From positions 1-64,000 of the forward strand of contig NZ_AP027143.1 in the NCBI RefSeq assembly GCF_027925385.1: DNA of 64,000 nt, read 5' to 3'. Both the position numbers and the translations under genes were made by a program. The notes beneath the pieces were generated by a model that saw nothing but the letters and a program-made list of their open reading frames with translations, had not been told where the DNA came from and searched no databases. Origin of the DNA: Methylocystis iwaonis. GTDB taxonomy: Bacteria > Pseudomonadota > Alphaproteobacteria > Rhizobiales > Beijerinckiaceae. Each line of letters begins with the position of its first letter. Position 1 is the stretch's first letter. Below, in pieces: positions 16,319 to 24,981 of this stretch.

Positions 16319-18090
16319 GCGACCTGCTCCGGATTCGCGAGCGGGTTTTTCGCCCGGCCGATCGCACTTGGCATGCCGAGGCCGAGTTGCGTGGTTGCGA
16401 GAAGAGGAGTCAAAATCTGCTTGAAAGGCCATTCTCGATCATCGAGAAAAGCGGTTCTCAGCCGCTCGCGAATATCCGGCGGCGCCTCGAGCGTCTCGAT
16501 CTCCCGCGTAGTGACGCGCCGGAGCAGGCGCTTCGAGGCGTGAAGCTCGAGGCGCCCCGAACGATCGACCGCTTCGCAAATCGCACGCAGGGCGACATCG
16601 AACAGCAGTGTCTGCGCATAGGCGATCAGATCCTCCGGGCGCTCCAGGAGCATGGTCGCACGGCCGGGGTCCTTGATCAGATAGGCCGGCGGCTGAAGGC
16701 CCGCTCTCCTCAGCCATTCCGGTAGGCAGCGCACCGTGTCGTGATCGCGCAGCACGATCCTGGTAGGCTGCCCACTAACCAGCTCGATCAGGACGTTCTG
16801 ACCGTGCATCTCCGGCATGAAGCCGCAATGCAGCGCCTCGATGGCAACGCCGATGACGAGCCGAAAGAGCTCCTCGAGAAAGCCTTCGACACTTGTTCCG
16901 GGCCGAATTTCGAGCGCCTGTTCGATCGCCGGAGGCAATCCCGCACATGGCGCGACGGAAAAGCTCGCCAACGGGACCAGCGCCGTGTCGTTGGCGGAGA
17001 CAGGAAGGTCGCGAATGGCGCAACCGAGAACGGCCGTCCGCGGTGCGAATATGTCGTGCGAGGCTTCGTCGAAAGTCCAGAAGCGTGTTTCGTCGGCGAT
17101 CCGAACCCGCGGAGCGATGGTCGGTCTGCGCGAGCAGGCTTGCTCCAGCAGCGCTGCGCCCATCAATCCGTTATGAAGCGACTGAGCGCTCATGAGCCGG
17201 TGCACGCCGAGCGTACAGACATCCAAGGGGAGCTTGATGTGGCGATGCGGATTTGCAGCAATTGCAACCGTTCTCAAAGACGATGTTGCAGAAACGAGTG
17301 GTCCGATGAGCTCCAGAGCAACGATCTCGCCCGAGGCTAATTCGGGGGCGAATTCAAGAGCGACCGCAGTGTCCAAATGCCAAGGGTGAACAGGTAGCGC
17401 GATATGACTCTCCGCAAGGCCGCTTCGCGCCATTTTTTCCGTCAACGCTTCCGCCTGGGGCGGGTCGAGGATGAAATCCGCCGGCTCACCGCGTTCCATC
17501 GCGGGAGACATCCGGATACGATCACGCGGCGCCGCACACCAACGCAGCGCAAATAAGCGCCCAAACTCCGCTCCATAGGATTCGATTTCGTCCCGTCCCC
17601 AGCCTCCCCTGCCGCGCGCAAGAGGATGGAAAGGCCTGTCGCGCCACGCCGCTAACTGCTCCCAGATCGAATTGTCGCCCTTTGCGAGGGCGAGCTTGCT
17701 CTCATTCTCGAGGCGAGGAACGGCTTTCTCCAGAAACTCGAAATTTTGAACGGTATCGTCGAGTTGACGTATGGTGCGATCGAGTATGGCGAGATCGAGA
17801 TCGCTCAGACTCGAAAGCGCAATCCACAACAGATCTCTAGCATTTAGTGTCCGAAGGACATCCCCCGACGAGCGCTCGAAGACCGCCACCGGTCGAAGCT
17901 CCTCGCGCCAGGCGTCCCAAGCCAACTCCGCCGAAAGCGCGTGCTCGCCGAGGCGCAAGCAGGCAGTCGCTCGGCCGTCTCGGGCTTCGACCAGCATCCG
18001 AGAGCGAAAGCCCGCGATGTCCTCCGTCCACAAGAGTTCCAGAAGCTCCGCGAGCACAGGGTCGGCTGAGGCGATGAGCGGTTGGCGCAT
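16315..18090 (-). CDS. sbnC: SbnC-like NIS siderophore synthetase
   Basis: A 591-residue IucA/IucC-family synthetase (S. aureus SbnC is about 584 residues). Motifs: RPFHPLARGRGGWG near residue 155, ALPVHPWHLDTA near 235, TSSLRTVAIAANP near 275 and EMHGQNVLIELV near 435. SbnC joins 2-oxoglutarate to the citrate-containing intermediate to complete staphyloferrin B. The ATG at 18090 is eight bases after the sbnB stop. A longer frame upstream is not homologous to the family and overlaps sbnB. Confidence 0.9.
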   Translation of the reverse strand: MRQPLIASADPVLAELLELLWTEDIAGFRSRMLVEARDGRATACLRLGEHALSAELAWDAWREELRPVAVFERSSGDVLRTLNARDLLWIALSSLSDLDLAILDRTIRQLDDTVQNFEFLEKAVPRLENESKLALAKGDNSIWEQLAAWRDRPFHPLARGRGGWGRDEIESYGAEFGRLFALRWCAAPRDRIRMSPAMERGEPADFILDPPQAEALTEKMARSGLAESHIALPVHPWHLDTAVALEFAPELASGEIVALELIGPLVSATSSLRTVAIAANPHRHIKLPLDVCTLGVHRLMSAQSLHNGLMGAALLEQACSRRPTIAPRVRIADETRFWTFDEASHDIFAPRTAVLGCAIRDLPVSANDTALVPLASFSVAPCAGLPPAIEQALEIRPGTSVEGFLEELFRLVIGVAIEALHCGFMPEMHGQNVLIELVSGQPTRIVLRDHDTVRCLPEWLRRAGLQPPAYLIKDPGRATMLLERPEDLIAYAQTLLFDVALRAICEAVDRSGRLELHASKRLLRRVTTREIETLEAPPDIRERLRTAFLDDREWPFKQILTPLLATTQLGLGMPSAIGRAKNPLANPEQVA

Positions 18091-18098
18091 GATCGACC

Positions 18099-19142
18099 TC
18101 AAAACAAATCGAGCATTGTTCCGACGTCTTCTGCTTCCGCGCGGCGGAGAATAGCCCGCGCGCAGACAATGTCGTCGATCGCCATTCCCATCGGGTTGAG
18201 CAGAATAATTTCTTCGGCGTTCTCGCGGCCTGGCTTGGAGCCGACGACAATCTCGCCGAGTTCCGCATAGAGCTGCCGCCTCGAGAAGGCGCCCGCCTCG
18301 ACGAGTTGATTGATGATCTTTTTTTCGCGGTTGGACTGATCCCAGTCGTCCACGACGACCTTGTCCGCCCTCAGGAAGACTTCTTTCTCCACGTCCATTA
18401 TGGAGACATTGGCGAGGAATGTTCCCGGCGAGAGCCACTCGAATTGCAAGTATGGCCGATCGGTTACCGTACAGGTCACCACCACGTCCGCTCCCTCAAT
18501 GGCGGCGCGAGGCTGCTCGACAGGCACGAATTCTACGTCGGGAAACGCGGCTTGCGCCCATTGAACGCCTTCGCTGAGGTTTCTCGCATGGACGTCGTGA
18601 AGACGGATCTCTCGAATGTGTGGAAATTGCTCGCAGAACATTTCGATCTGCGTGCGTCCGATTGGGCCGCAACCGATAATCGCTACGCGATCGAATAGTG
18701 GCTTCGCGAGGCGACGGCAGGCTACGCCCGTTACAGCAGCAGTGCGCAGAGCGCTGATCCGACCCGCCTCGAGAATTGCGATCGGGAAATGCGTGCTGGG
18801 GTCGTTCAGGACGATGACGGCGCTCGCTCGTTCGATGGACCGGGCGGACGGGTTGTCGTGTTTCGATCCGATCCATTTGAGCCCGGCGATCGGATCATTT
18901 CCGCCGATCCAGGCAGGCATTGCAATGATGCGGTCGGCGATATGGGAGGAACGGGGACTGCGTAAATAGGGCTTCAGCGGCTGTGCATAGTCGCCCGCGG
19001 CATGAAGTCGGAAACCGTCTTCCACCGCTTGCATGTAGAGTTCGGAACGATCGCCCCCGAGAGAAGCGATGTCGGTGCGAGAGAGAAAACGCAATACATG
19101 AGTGGTCGCCGGCGTATGACGGGCGATATCGAGAGCGCTCAT
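18099..19142 (-). CDS. sbnB: SbnB-like N-(1-amino-1-carboxy-2-ethyl)-glutamate dehydrogenase
   Basis: A 347-residue member of the ornithine cyclodeaminase/mu-crystallin family. The NAD-binding loop is VAIIGCGPIGRTQIEMF near residue 145; the substrate segment GLKWIGSKHDN lies near residue 88. SbnB oxidatively cleaves ACEGA, the product of SbnA, to L-2,3-diaminopropionate and 2-oxoglutarate, both of which are staphyloferrin B building blocks. It lies 39 bases after sbnA and eight bases before sbnC. Length and motifs are normal for the family. Confidence 0.93.
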   Translation of the reverse strand: MSALDIARHTPATTHVLRFLSRTDIASLGGDRSELYMQAVEDGFRLHAAGDYAQPLKPYLRSPRSSHIADRIIAMPAWIGGNDPIAGLKWIGSKHDNPSARSIERASAVIVLNDPSTHFPIAILEAGRISALRTAAVTGVACRRLAKPLFDRVAIIGCGPIGRTQIEMFCEQFPHIREIRLHDVHARNLSEGVQWAQAAFPDVEFVPVEQPRAAIEGADVVVTCTVTDRPYLQFEWLSPGTFLANVSIMDVEKEVFLRADKVVVDDWDQSNREKKIINQLVEAGAFSRRQLYAELGEIVVGSKPGRENAEEIILLNPMGMAIDDIVCARAILRRAEAEDVGTMLDLF

Positions 19143-19181
19143 TGATGTAGACCTCAGGAAGGGAAAGATGCTTTTGGTCAG

Positions 19182-20198
19182 CTAAGATCGGTTGATGCTT
19201 TGCAGTTCGCGGAACCTGGTGAGGACTCTATGCGACTCATCGAGAGGTCGCCGCACACGATCGCTCTCAGATAGCCAGTTACGATTGTAGACGGTGTCGA
19301 GATAACGCTCGCCGCGATCGGGCATGATCGTGACGATGACAGCGCCCCGCGGAAGCCGAGGGGCCATTTTTTCAATTGCTGCGATAATTGACCCCGAGGA
19401 ACCGCCCGCAAGAAGTCCTTCTTCGCGAACGAGCCGATGGCAACCCTGCATAGACTCCCAATCGGTCACATAGACGACCTCGTCAATCTCGCGCGTGTCG
19501 AGCTGTTCTGGAACACGGCTGGCGCCGATGCCCGGAAGCCGTCTCTTTCCACCTGGAGAGCCGAATATGACGGAGCCAACGACATCGACGGCCACGATAC
19601 GAACGGTTGGCCATGCTTCGCGTAGTCGACGTGCTACCCCCATGATCGTTCCGCATGTGCTGACGCCGATAAAGGCGTGTGTCGGCTCGACCGGCATGTC
19701 TCTTACAATTTCCGCTCCGACGCCTTCGTAATGAGATCGTCGGTTGTCTGGATTGGCGTACTGATTCAGCCAGACGGCGTTGGGTAGTTCGTCCAGAAGT
19801 CGGCGTACGCGACAAATTCGCGATTGCAAATAGCCGCCTTCTTCGTCCTTTTCATCGACGAGCTCGATTTTGCCTCCGTAAGTCTCGATCAGCTCGCGGT
19901 TGTTTTTCGTGATGTTTGGATCGATGACGGCCGTAAACTCCAGCTTCATCTGTCGTGCGATCATTGCGATGGCGATGGCGAGGTTTCCGGACGAACTCTC
20001 GACCAAATGGCTAGCTTTAGTGATTTTGCCGTCAGCCATCGCTTGTCGGATCATGAACAAGGCCGGACGATCCTTGATACTGCCTCCGGGGTTGAACATT
20101 TCCAACTTGGCGAACAGCCTGATCGCCGCATTGTCGAAAGAGACTTCCAGCTCCACGAGAGGCGTGTCACCAACGAACGAACATAAATTCGGAATCAT
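19182..20198 (-). CDS. sbnA: SbnA-like ACEGA synthase (cysteine synthase family)
   Basis: A 338-residue PLP enzyme of the cysteine synthase family. The PLP lysine is in FNPGGSIKDRPALFMI near residue 47, the substrate loop is ESSSGNLAIAIAMIA near 75 and the phosphate-binding loop is GVSTCGTIMGVARRL near 180. SbnA joins O-phospho-L-serine and glutamate to give ACEGA. An ATG eight codons further upstream exists (20222), but the ATG at 20198 has GGAG seven bases in front and begins where family members begin. First gene of the collinear sbnABCDEFGHI operon. Confidence 0.93.
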   Translation of the reverse strand: MIPNLCSFVGDTPLVELEVSFDNAAIRLFAKLEMFNPGGSIKDRPALFMIRQAMADGKITKASHLVESSSGNLAIAIAMIARQMKLEFTAVIDPNITKNNRELIETYGGKIELVDEKDEEGGYLQSRICRVRRLLDELPNAVWLNQYANPDNRRSHYEGVGAEIVRDMPVEPTHAFIGVSTCGTIMGVARRLREAWPTVRIVAVDVVGSVIFGSPGGKRRLPGIGASRVPEQLDTREIDEVVYVTDWESMQGCHRLVREEGLLAGGSSGSIIAAIEKMAPRLPRGAVIVTIMPDRGERYLDTVYNRNWLSESDRVRRPLDESHRVLTRFRELQSINRS

Positions 20199-20643
20199 CT
20201 GTGCGCTCCGTGCAACGCGCAAGACAATATCGCTGCGTTCGGCTGCGCTGCCGGCACGCGAGTTCAGCGGGTTTTGTGTGAGTGATGGGAGTTAAGAGGA
20301 GCTGTAGACGATATTCATCTTCAATGCTCTCTAAGCTGAAATTGGCTATCGATCTCGATAAGCATCGAACAGGCGCTGAAGCTCGTCAACGCATTTGAGG
20401 GCTCTATTGGAAGCTTTACAGGAAGCAGTTGAGAAGGGTTTCAGTTTGGACGCGCTCGGCGATCAGGCGCTCCGCGCGAATGGCGTGAAGAGGTTTGCGC
20501 AGCATTGCGTCAACTTTGCCCGGGGCTGGCAGAGTTGCGCGCGGCGACCGGCCACTCAGTTCTCGCGCGCGGCGGAAATCGCTTCTCTGGCTCTGACTTG
20601 GACCGCTCCTCCGGGCGGCTTCATTTTTGCGCTTGGGCTCGCC
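20199..20643. promoter_or_regulatory. Leader/promoter region of sbn operon with candidate operator
   Basis: About 445 bases without a convincing gene between sbnA and the next minus-strand gene. TTGGAAGCTTTACAG at 20407-20421 matches the two motifs before hemP in 12 to 13 of 15 positions. It lies 209 bases upstream of the sbnA start, so the transcription start is probably well upstream of the ATG. No classic Fur box is visible. A plus-strand frame at 20395-20670 shows no protein-like features. Confidence 0.4.
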
Positions 20644-21210
20644 TCACCCCTGTTTCTTTTGCCGTCGTAGGACCGGCCATTTTTCAAGCGCTTTGCAGAG
20701 CGCTTGCGGCGCCTTGTCTCTTACGGGCGTGAACTCCAACGCGGCGCACGTCAACGCTATGAGCGGCCCGTCGGGAGTGAGACTCGTGGGAATTTTATCG
20801 CTTCCTGGATATGATTCATTGGCGCAATCGAAAGCGTCGCGGACGGCCAGCGCGACCCGCGCTTCTGCGGAGAGGGCATGGGTATAGCGGTGCACGACTT
20901 CGATATCGCTGTCGAAACGGGTGCGGACGTCCTTTGTCATAAAAGGATTTTCTCTGGCGAGTCTGTCCCGTTTGCGGTGGAGCAGCCGCTCGAAACGCAA
21001 TGCTGCGGCGCGCAACATTTCCGCCTCTTTACCCTCGGGCGACGCCACCTCTTCGAGGCCGTAAACGATCTGCGCGACGCCGAGTAAATCGACGAATTCC
21101 TGAACCTGTCGCCACGGCGCTTCGGCAGCGACACGCTTCAGTTCTTTCTGGAGATTCTCAGCGATGCTTCTCGTCCGCTTCGAGTAAACGTCGTCTGGAG
21201 CGTGGGGCAT
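20644..21210 (-). CDS. Hypothetical protein
   Basis: A 188-residue, charged, probably cytosolic protein. It is alpha-helix-rich, with ENLQKELKRVAAEAPWRQV in the N-terminal half and a basic C-terminus ending RRQKKQG. No signal peptide, membrane segment or known motif is visible. It reads away from the xoxF terminator and toward sbnA, about 355 bases downstream of xoxF, and does not seem to be part of either unit. Codon use looks normal for the window. I do not recognise it. Confidence 0.55.
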   Translation of the reverse strand: MPHAPDDVYSKRTRSIAENLQKELKRVAAEAPWRQVQEFVDLLGVAQIVYGLEEVASPEGKEAEMLRAAALRFERLLHRKRDRLARENPFMTKDVRTRFDSDIEVVHRYTHALSAEARVALAVRDAFDCANESYPGSDKIPTSLTPDGPLIALTCAALEFTPVRDKAPQALCKALEKWPVLRRQKKQG

Positions 21211-21490
21211 TCGGGCGGTTCTTTTATCGGTTCGCTCGCAGGAGATTTGCTGACCGGCGGGCGCAAATCAATCCGCGCCGCATCATTTTGTTCTGGGCGC
21301 GCGAGAGCAGGCGTAAGCCGCGCCTTCTGGGGAGCTGTGCAAGCGCTGCCGGGCGCCCCGGCGAGCAAGGATATAGGGCTACAAATCGAGCGTCGCTAGC
21401 AGGATGAATAAAGCTGGCCGAGTTCGCGTCTCCGATAAGGCGACTGAAGCCCACCAGGAAGAGCAGCGATCAAATCGCAGCCGGCGTCTT
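21211..21490. other. Intergenic, no gene seen
   Basis: Sequence between the hypothetical gene and the xoxF terminator. I see no conserved frame, RNA gene or repeat; it presumably contains the promoter of the 188-residue protein. Confidence 0.4.
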
Positions 21491-21536
21491 CCTAAAAAAC
21501 AGCGCCCGGCGTCCCGTGACGGGATGCGCCAGGCGC
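21491..21536 (-). terminator. Intrinsic terminator of xoxF
   Basis: On the minus strand, 30 bases past the xoxF stop, a GC-rich stem (GCGCC/GGCGC outer, GGCG/CGCC middle, CCCG/CGGG inner, loop TCA) is followed directly by GTTTTTTAGG. This is a textbook rho-independent terminator and isolates xoxF from the next gene. Confidence 0.8.
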
Positions 21537-21565
21537 GAGACCTCAGTCGGAGTAAATCCGGATCG

Positions 21566-23464
21566 TTACTCCCTTATCGAGAAGACCGTCAGCACGCCGC
21601 CGAGCGCCGTATAATTGGAAAGGCTGCGATAATTGCCGACTGCGCCAAGACCGTCGTTGCTCTTGGTCAGGCCGGCTGCGAGGCCGATGCCGGCCCAACC
21701 GCCAACGCCCGATAACACCGCGACATATTGTTTCCCCTCGATCTCATAGGTGATGACATTGCCAATGATGCCGGAAGGCGTCTTGTGCTTATAGAGCTCC
21801 TTGCCGGTCTTGGTGTCGACCGCCTTGAGATAGCCTTCGAGCGTGCCGTAGAACGTCACGCCGCCGTCGGTGGAGACCGCCCCCGACCACGCGGAGAACT
21901 GCTCCTTGTTCGACCACACGATCTTTCCCTTCCTGGCGTCCCAGGCGATGAAATTGCCCGTGTGCGTCTGCCCCTTGTCGCGGTCGGCAGGGAACATTTC
22001 CACCGAGGCGCCGACATAGGGCTGACCAGCCGAGTAGCTCACGCGAAACGGTTCGAAATCCATGCAGACATGGTTCGTCGGAACGAGGAAAAGCCCCGTG
22101 TTCGGGTCGTAGCTCGCGGGCTGCTCGTCTTTGGAGCCGAGCGTCGTGGGGCACGCGCCTTGCGTCGTCACGTCTTCGCCATTCTTTTCGGGCGAAAATC
22201 TTTCGTCGAGAATTGGCCGGCCGTAGGTCTTCGACGATTTGTCCATGTCGATCCTGGTCGCCCAATTGACAGCCGGATCGAATTTTTCCGCAACGAGCAG
22301 ATCGCCATTGACGCGATCGAGAGTGTAGCCGAAACCATTGCGGTCGAAGTGGACAGCCGTCTTCACTTTCTTCCCGCCGATCTCCTGATCGACCAACAGA
22401 AGCTCATTGACGGCGTCATAGTCCCACTGGTCGTGGGGGGTCGTCTGGTAGAGCCAACGCGCCTTGCCGGTGTCGAGATCGCGCGCCCATAGCGTCATGG
22501 ACCAACGATTGTCGCCGGGCCGCTGCAACGGATTCCAGGTCGAAGGATTGCCCGTTCCATAGTAAATGAGGTTCAGCTCCGGATCATAGCTGTACCACCC
22601 CCAGGTCGTTCCGCCACCCAACTTCCACTGATCGCCCTGCCAGCTATTGATCCCGGAGTCCTTGCCCACGGGCTTACCAAGATGCGTCGTCTTTTCCGGG
22701 TCGATCAGCGTGTCGCTGTCGGGGCCCGTCGAATAGCCACGCCATATCAGTCTGCCGGTCTTGATGTCATAGGCGCTGATCTGGCCCCGTACGCCATATT
22801 CGCCGCCGGCATTGCCGACGACAACCTTGTCCTTGAAAATATGCGGGGCAGCAGTCGACGTTTCGCCTTTCGAAGGATCGCCGAATTTGATCGACCAGAT
22901 CGGTTTGTCTTTGGTTGCGCCCGCCGAGGCGCCTGTCGCGGCGTCGAGAGCGACGAGCGTCGTATCGGCCTGCGCCAGGAAGATTTTGCCGTCGCCATAG
23001 GCGAGTCCGCGGTTCACGGTGTCGCAGCACATCACGGGAATGACCGAAGCGTCCTGCTGCGGCGCATATTTCCAGATGATCTTGTGGTCGCGGTCCTTGA
23101 GATCGAGGGCGTAGACGACATTGGGGAAGGGCGTATGCAGATACATGACGTCGGTCGTGTAAGCTTGCTTGACGACCACGCCGTCCTTTTCCTCGGCAGG
23201 TATCTTGACGTTATGAATCACCAGAGGGGCGCCTTCATGGCCCCGCAATACGCCGGTCGAGAACTGCCAATCGACGACGAGCTTGCCGACGTTTTCCGTC
23301 GTGATTTTCCTGAGGGCCGAATGGCGGAGATTGGCGTAATCCCCCGTGGGCGACACCCACTGTGTCGGGTCCTTTTGCAGCTCGAGCAACTCGTCGGCGC
23401 ATACGCCGTTGCTTAAAGCGAGCGCCAGCATTGTAAGAGACGACGACACCAAGAACTTGTTCAT
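21566..23464 (-). CDS. xoxF: Lanthanide-dependent methanol dehydrogenase XoxF
   Basis: A 632-residue periplasmic PQQ-dependent alcohol dehydrogenase. A signal peptide ending near GVCADE is followed by an eight-bladed beta-propeller. The vicinal disulphide is in [10 protein letters not shown]; the catalytic Asp and the extra Asp two residues later are in [11 protein letters not shown]. That D-x-D pair is the mark of the lanthanide-binding XoxF type, absent in calcium-dependent MxaF. It would oxidise methanol (or formaldehyde or ethanol) and pass electrons to a cytochrome; no xoxG or xoxJ gene lies nearby. The ATG at 23464 is chosen because it begins the signal peptide; the open frame extends 47 codons upstream. 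It is divergent from a Fis-type regulator. Confidence 0.93.
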   Translation of the reverse strand: MNKFLVSSSLTMLALALSNGVCADELLELQKDPTQWVSPTGDYANLRHSALRKITTENVGKLVVDWQFSTGVLRGHEGAPLVIHNVKIPAEEKDGVVVKQAYTTDVMYLHTPFPNVVYALDLKDRDHKIIWKYAPQQDASVIPVMCCDTVNRGLAYGDGKIFLAQADTTLVALDAATGASAGATKDKPIWSIKFGDPSKGETSTAAPHIFKDKVVVGNAGGEYGVRGQISAYDIKTGRLIWRGYSTGPDSDTLIDPEKTTHLGKPVGKDSGINSWQGDQWKLGGGTTWGWYSYDPELNLIYYGTGNPSTWNPLQRPGDNRWSMTLWARDLDTGKARWLYQTTPHDQWDYDAVNELLLVDQEIGGKKVKTAVHFDRNGFGYTLDRVNGDLLVAEKFDPAVNWATRIDMDKSSKTYGRPILDERFSPEKNGEDVTTQGACPTTLGSKDEQPASYDPNTGLFLVPTNHVCMDFEPFRVSYSAGQPYVGASVEMFPADRDKGQTHTGNFIAWDARKGKIVWSNKEQFSAWSGAVSTDGGVTFYGTLEGYLKAVDTKTGKELYKHKTPSGIIGNVITYEIEGKQYVAVLSGVGGWAGIGLAAGLTKSNDGLGAVGNYRSLSNYTALGGVLTVFSIRE

Positions 23465-23655
23465 GGCTTTCCTCCATGGCCCGGCATCTTTTGAAAGCGG
23501 CTCTCTCTCAGATGGATCGACAGCGCACGCCTGGGAGAACGTGCGCTGTCTATCGCGGGGAGGAGCAGAGGACCGTATTGCCGGCTCGTGCCAAGGGAAT
23601 TTCAAACAAGGCGGCGCCGACCGCTAGTGGGGGGCGAAGCAATGAAACGCGGTGT

Positions 23656-23671
23656 GTCGCAATTCTGCGAC
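23656..23671. promoter_or_regulatory. Palindromic operator, xoxF/regulator intergenic region
   Basis: GTCGCA-ATTC-TGCGAC, a perfect 6-bp inverted repeat, lies between the divergent xoxF and regulator genes. The same palindrome with a different four-base centre lies before the aldehyde dehydrogenase gene. GAF/Fis regulators of the AcoR type commonly bind sites of the form TGTCGC-N-GCGACA. Confidence 0.65.
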
Positions 23672-23805
23672 GATTTTTCGCACCGATCCGCAATGCAAGG
23701 TGGCCTCCTACGGCGCGCGGAGCGTCGACGTCTGCGCTGGAGCGGCGTGCATCTCGCTGAGAAAGCGCTTATACTCGTTTCTTCTTCTTTCCCCGGAGAC
23801 CTTCG

Positions 23806-24774
23806 ATGGAGGGGCGGATCCCACATACGCACACGGATTTGGTGCGCTCGGTCGTCCAGAATGAGATCGCGCCGGCGACGTCGGCGATCGCCGCGAGCTG
23901 GCGCCGCTCGATGACGGTATACGGGCTCGACCCCGGTCAGAGCCGCGCGCCAGATGTCCTCACTGAAGCCGAGCTGCGCCAGGCGCGCGAAGAGCTGGAG
24001 CCCCTGGCGCGGGTCGCACAAGCCCCGATCGATCGGCTGTTCGGCGCCGTCGCCGAGCTTGGTTGCTGCGTGCTGCTGACCAACAAGGATGGCGTGCCGA
24101 TCGAAGGGCGCGGCGCCGACGAGGCTGTCTTTCAAGGTTGGGGTCTGCGGCTCGGGGCGATGTGGAGCGAGGCGCGCGAGGGCACGAATGGCATCGGCAC
24201 TTGCCTCGCGGAAGCCCGCGCGCTCACGATTCATCGCGACCAGCACTTCCGCGCCCGTCATACCGGCTTGAGCTGCACCGTCACGCCCATTTACGATCAT
24301 CAAGGCCGGCTTGCCGCTGCTCTGGACGTTTCCTGCGGCCGGGAAATCAAATCCGAGGGGCTGATCGGCCTCGTCGCGGTGGCCCTGGCCGATGCCGCGC
24401 GAGCGATCGAAGCTTTGAATTTCCGCCAGTTCTTCGCCGACGCCCGCATTGTCTTGTCGCCGAGCGCCGGCCGGAACGGGGCCTCGCTGCTCGCGGTGGA
24501 TCGTCACGACCTCATTATCGGCGCGACCCGGTCAGCGCGACTGGAGCTCGATATTTCCGACGCCCGCATCGCCGCGCAGCTACCGGCCGTCGATCTCCTC
24601 TTGCCGACGGGCGTCGGTGGGGAGGCGGAGCTTGTCGACGCCGAGCGCGGCGCGGTCCGCAGAGCGCTCGCCCGCGCCGAAGGTAATGTCTCGGCCGCGG
24701 CCAAGCTGCTCGGCGTCAGCCGAGCGACGCTGCACCGTAAGATGAACAAGCTCGGAGTTTCGAATACACACTGA
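23806..24774 (+). CDS. GAF-Fis regulator, AcoR-like but without AAA+ domain
   Basis: A 322-residue transcription factor. Residues about 20-180 form a GAF sensor like that of AcoR/AcxR (IAASWRRSM, then GTNGIGTCLAE and HFRARHTGLSC), and the C-terminus is a Fis-type helix-turn-helix (SAAAKLLGVSRATLHRKM). The central AAA+ sigma54-interaction domain of AcoR is missing: no Walker A and no GAFTGA motif. It therefore probably acts as a sigma70-type activator or repressor. GGAG lies eight bases before the ATG. Position between xoxF and an aldehyde dehydrogenase gene, with a shared palindrome at both promoters, suggests control of alcohol/aldehyde oxidation. Confidence 0.87.
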   Translation: MEGRIPHTHTDLVRSVVQNEIAPATSAIAASWRRSMTVYGLDPGQSRAPDVLTEAELRQAREELEPLARVAQAPIDRLFGAVAELGCCVLLTNKDGVPIEGRGADEAVFQGWGLRLGAMWSEAREGTNGIGTCLAEARALTIHRDQHFRARHTGLSCTVTPIYDHQGRLAAALDVSCGREIKSEGLIGLVAVALADAARAIEALNFRQFFADARIVLSPSAGRNGASLLAVDRHDLIIGATRSARLELDISDARIAAQLPAVDLLLPTGVGGEAELVDAERGAVRRALARAEGNVSAAAKLLGVSRATLHRKMNKLGVSNTH

Positions 24775-24777
24775 GAA

Positions 24778-24797
24778 ATTCCCGAAAACTGGGAATA
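24778..24797 (+). terminator. Small hairpin after the regulator gene
   Basis: ATTCCC and GGGAAT are separated by seven bases just after the stop codon. The stem is short and no T run follows, so termination here is only possible. Confidence 0.3.
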
Positions 24798-24858
24798 TGA
24801 CTGCTCTTGGGGGGCCAGCTCTCGAGTGCGTTCGGGTTCGAAAATTGACGCGCCCGAG

Positions 24859-24876
24859 TGTCGCAAAATTGCGACA
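24859..24876. promoter_or_regulatory. Palindromic operator upstream of aldehyde dehydrogenase
   Basis: TGTCGCA-AAAT-TGCGACA, a perfect 7-bp inverted repeat 106 bases before the dehydrogenase ATG. Its six core bases on each side equal the palindrome in the xoxF/regulator region. Confidence 0.65.
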
Positions 24877-24981
24877 GACGGCGCTGAGGCTTTTCGTCCG
24901 ACGCTAGCGGATGAAGCTCTATAGGTAGAATTTCCTCGGGCGACGCCGGAGAACGGCGCGTGATAATCCGAGGAAACCCCC

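Noticed and set aside
13437..16367. A 976-codon open frame that would fuse SbnE with an N-terminal extension
   Set aside because: The first 400 codons are Arg-rich shadow sequence of the sbnD exporter; the real start overlaps the sbnD stop.
9588..20198. Aerobactin- or achromobactin-type pathway instead of staphyloferrin B
   Set aside because: Three NIS synthetases alone would allow it, but SbnA, SbnB, SbnG and SbnH in the exact sbn order decide for staphyloferrin B.
20395..20670. Plus-strand frame of 91 codons upstream of sbnA
   Set aside because: No ribosome-binding site or recognisable features, and it overlaps the sbn leader region and the end of the minus-strand hypothetical gene.
24877..24981. 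Sigma54 promoter before the aldehyde dehydrogenase gene
   Set aside because: No TGGCAC-N5-TTGC match is present, and the regulator lacks the AAA+ domain needed to activate sigma54.
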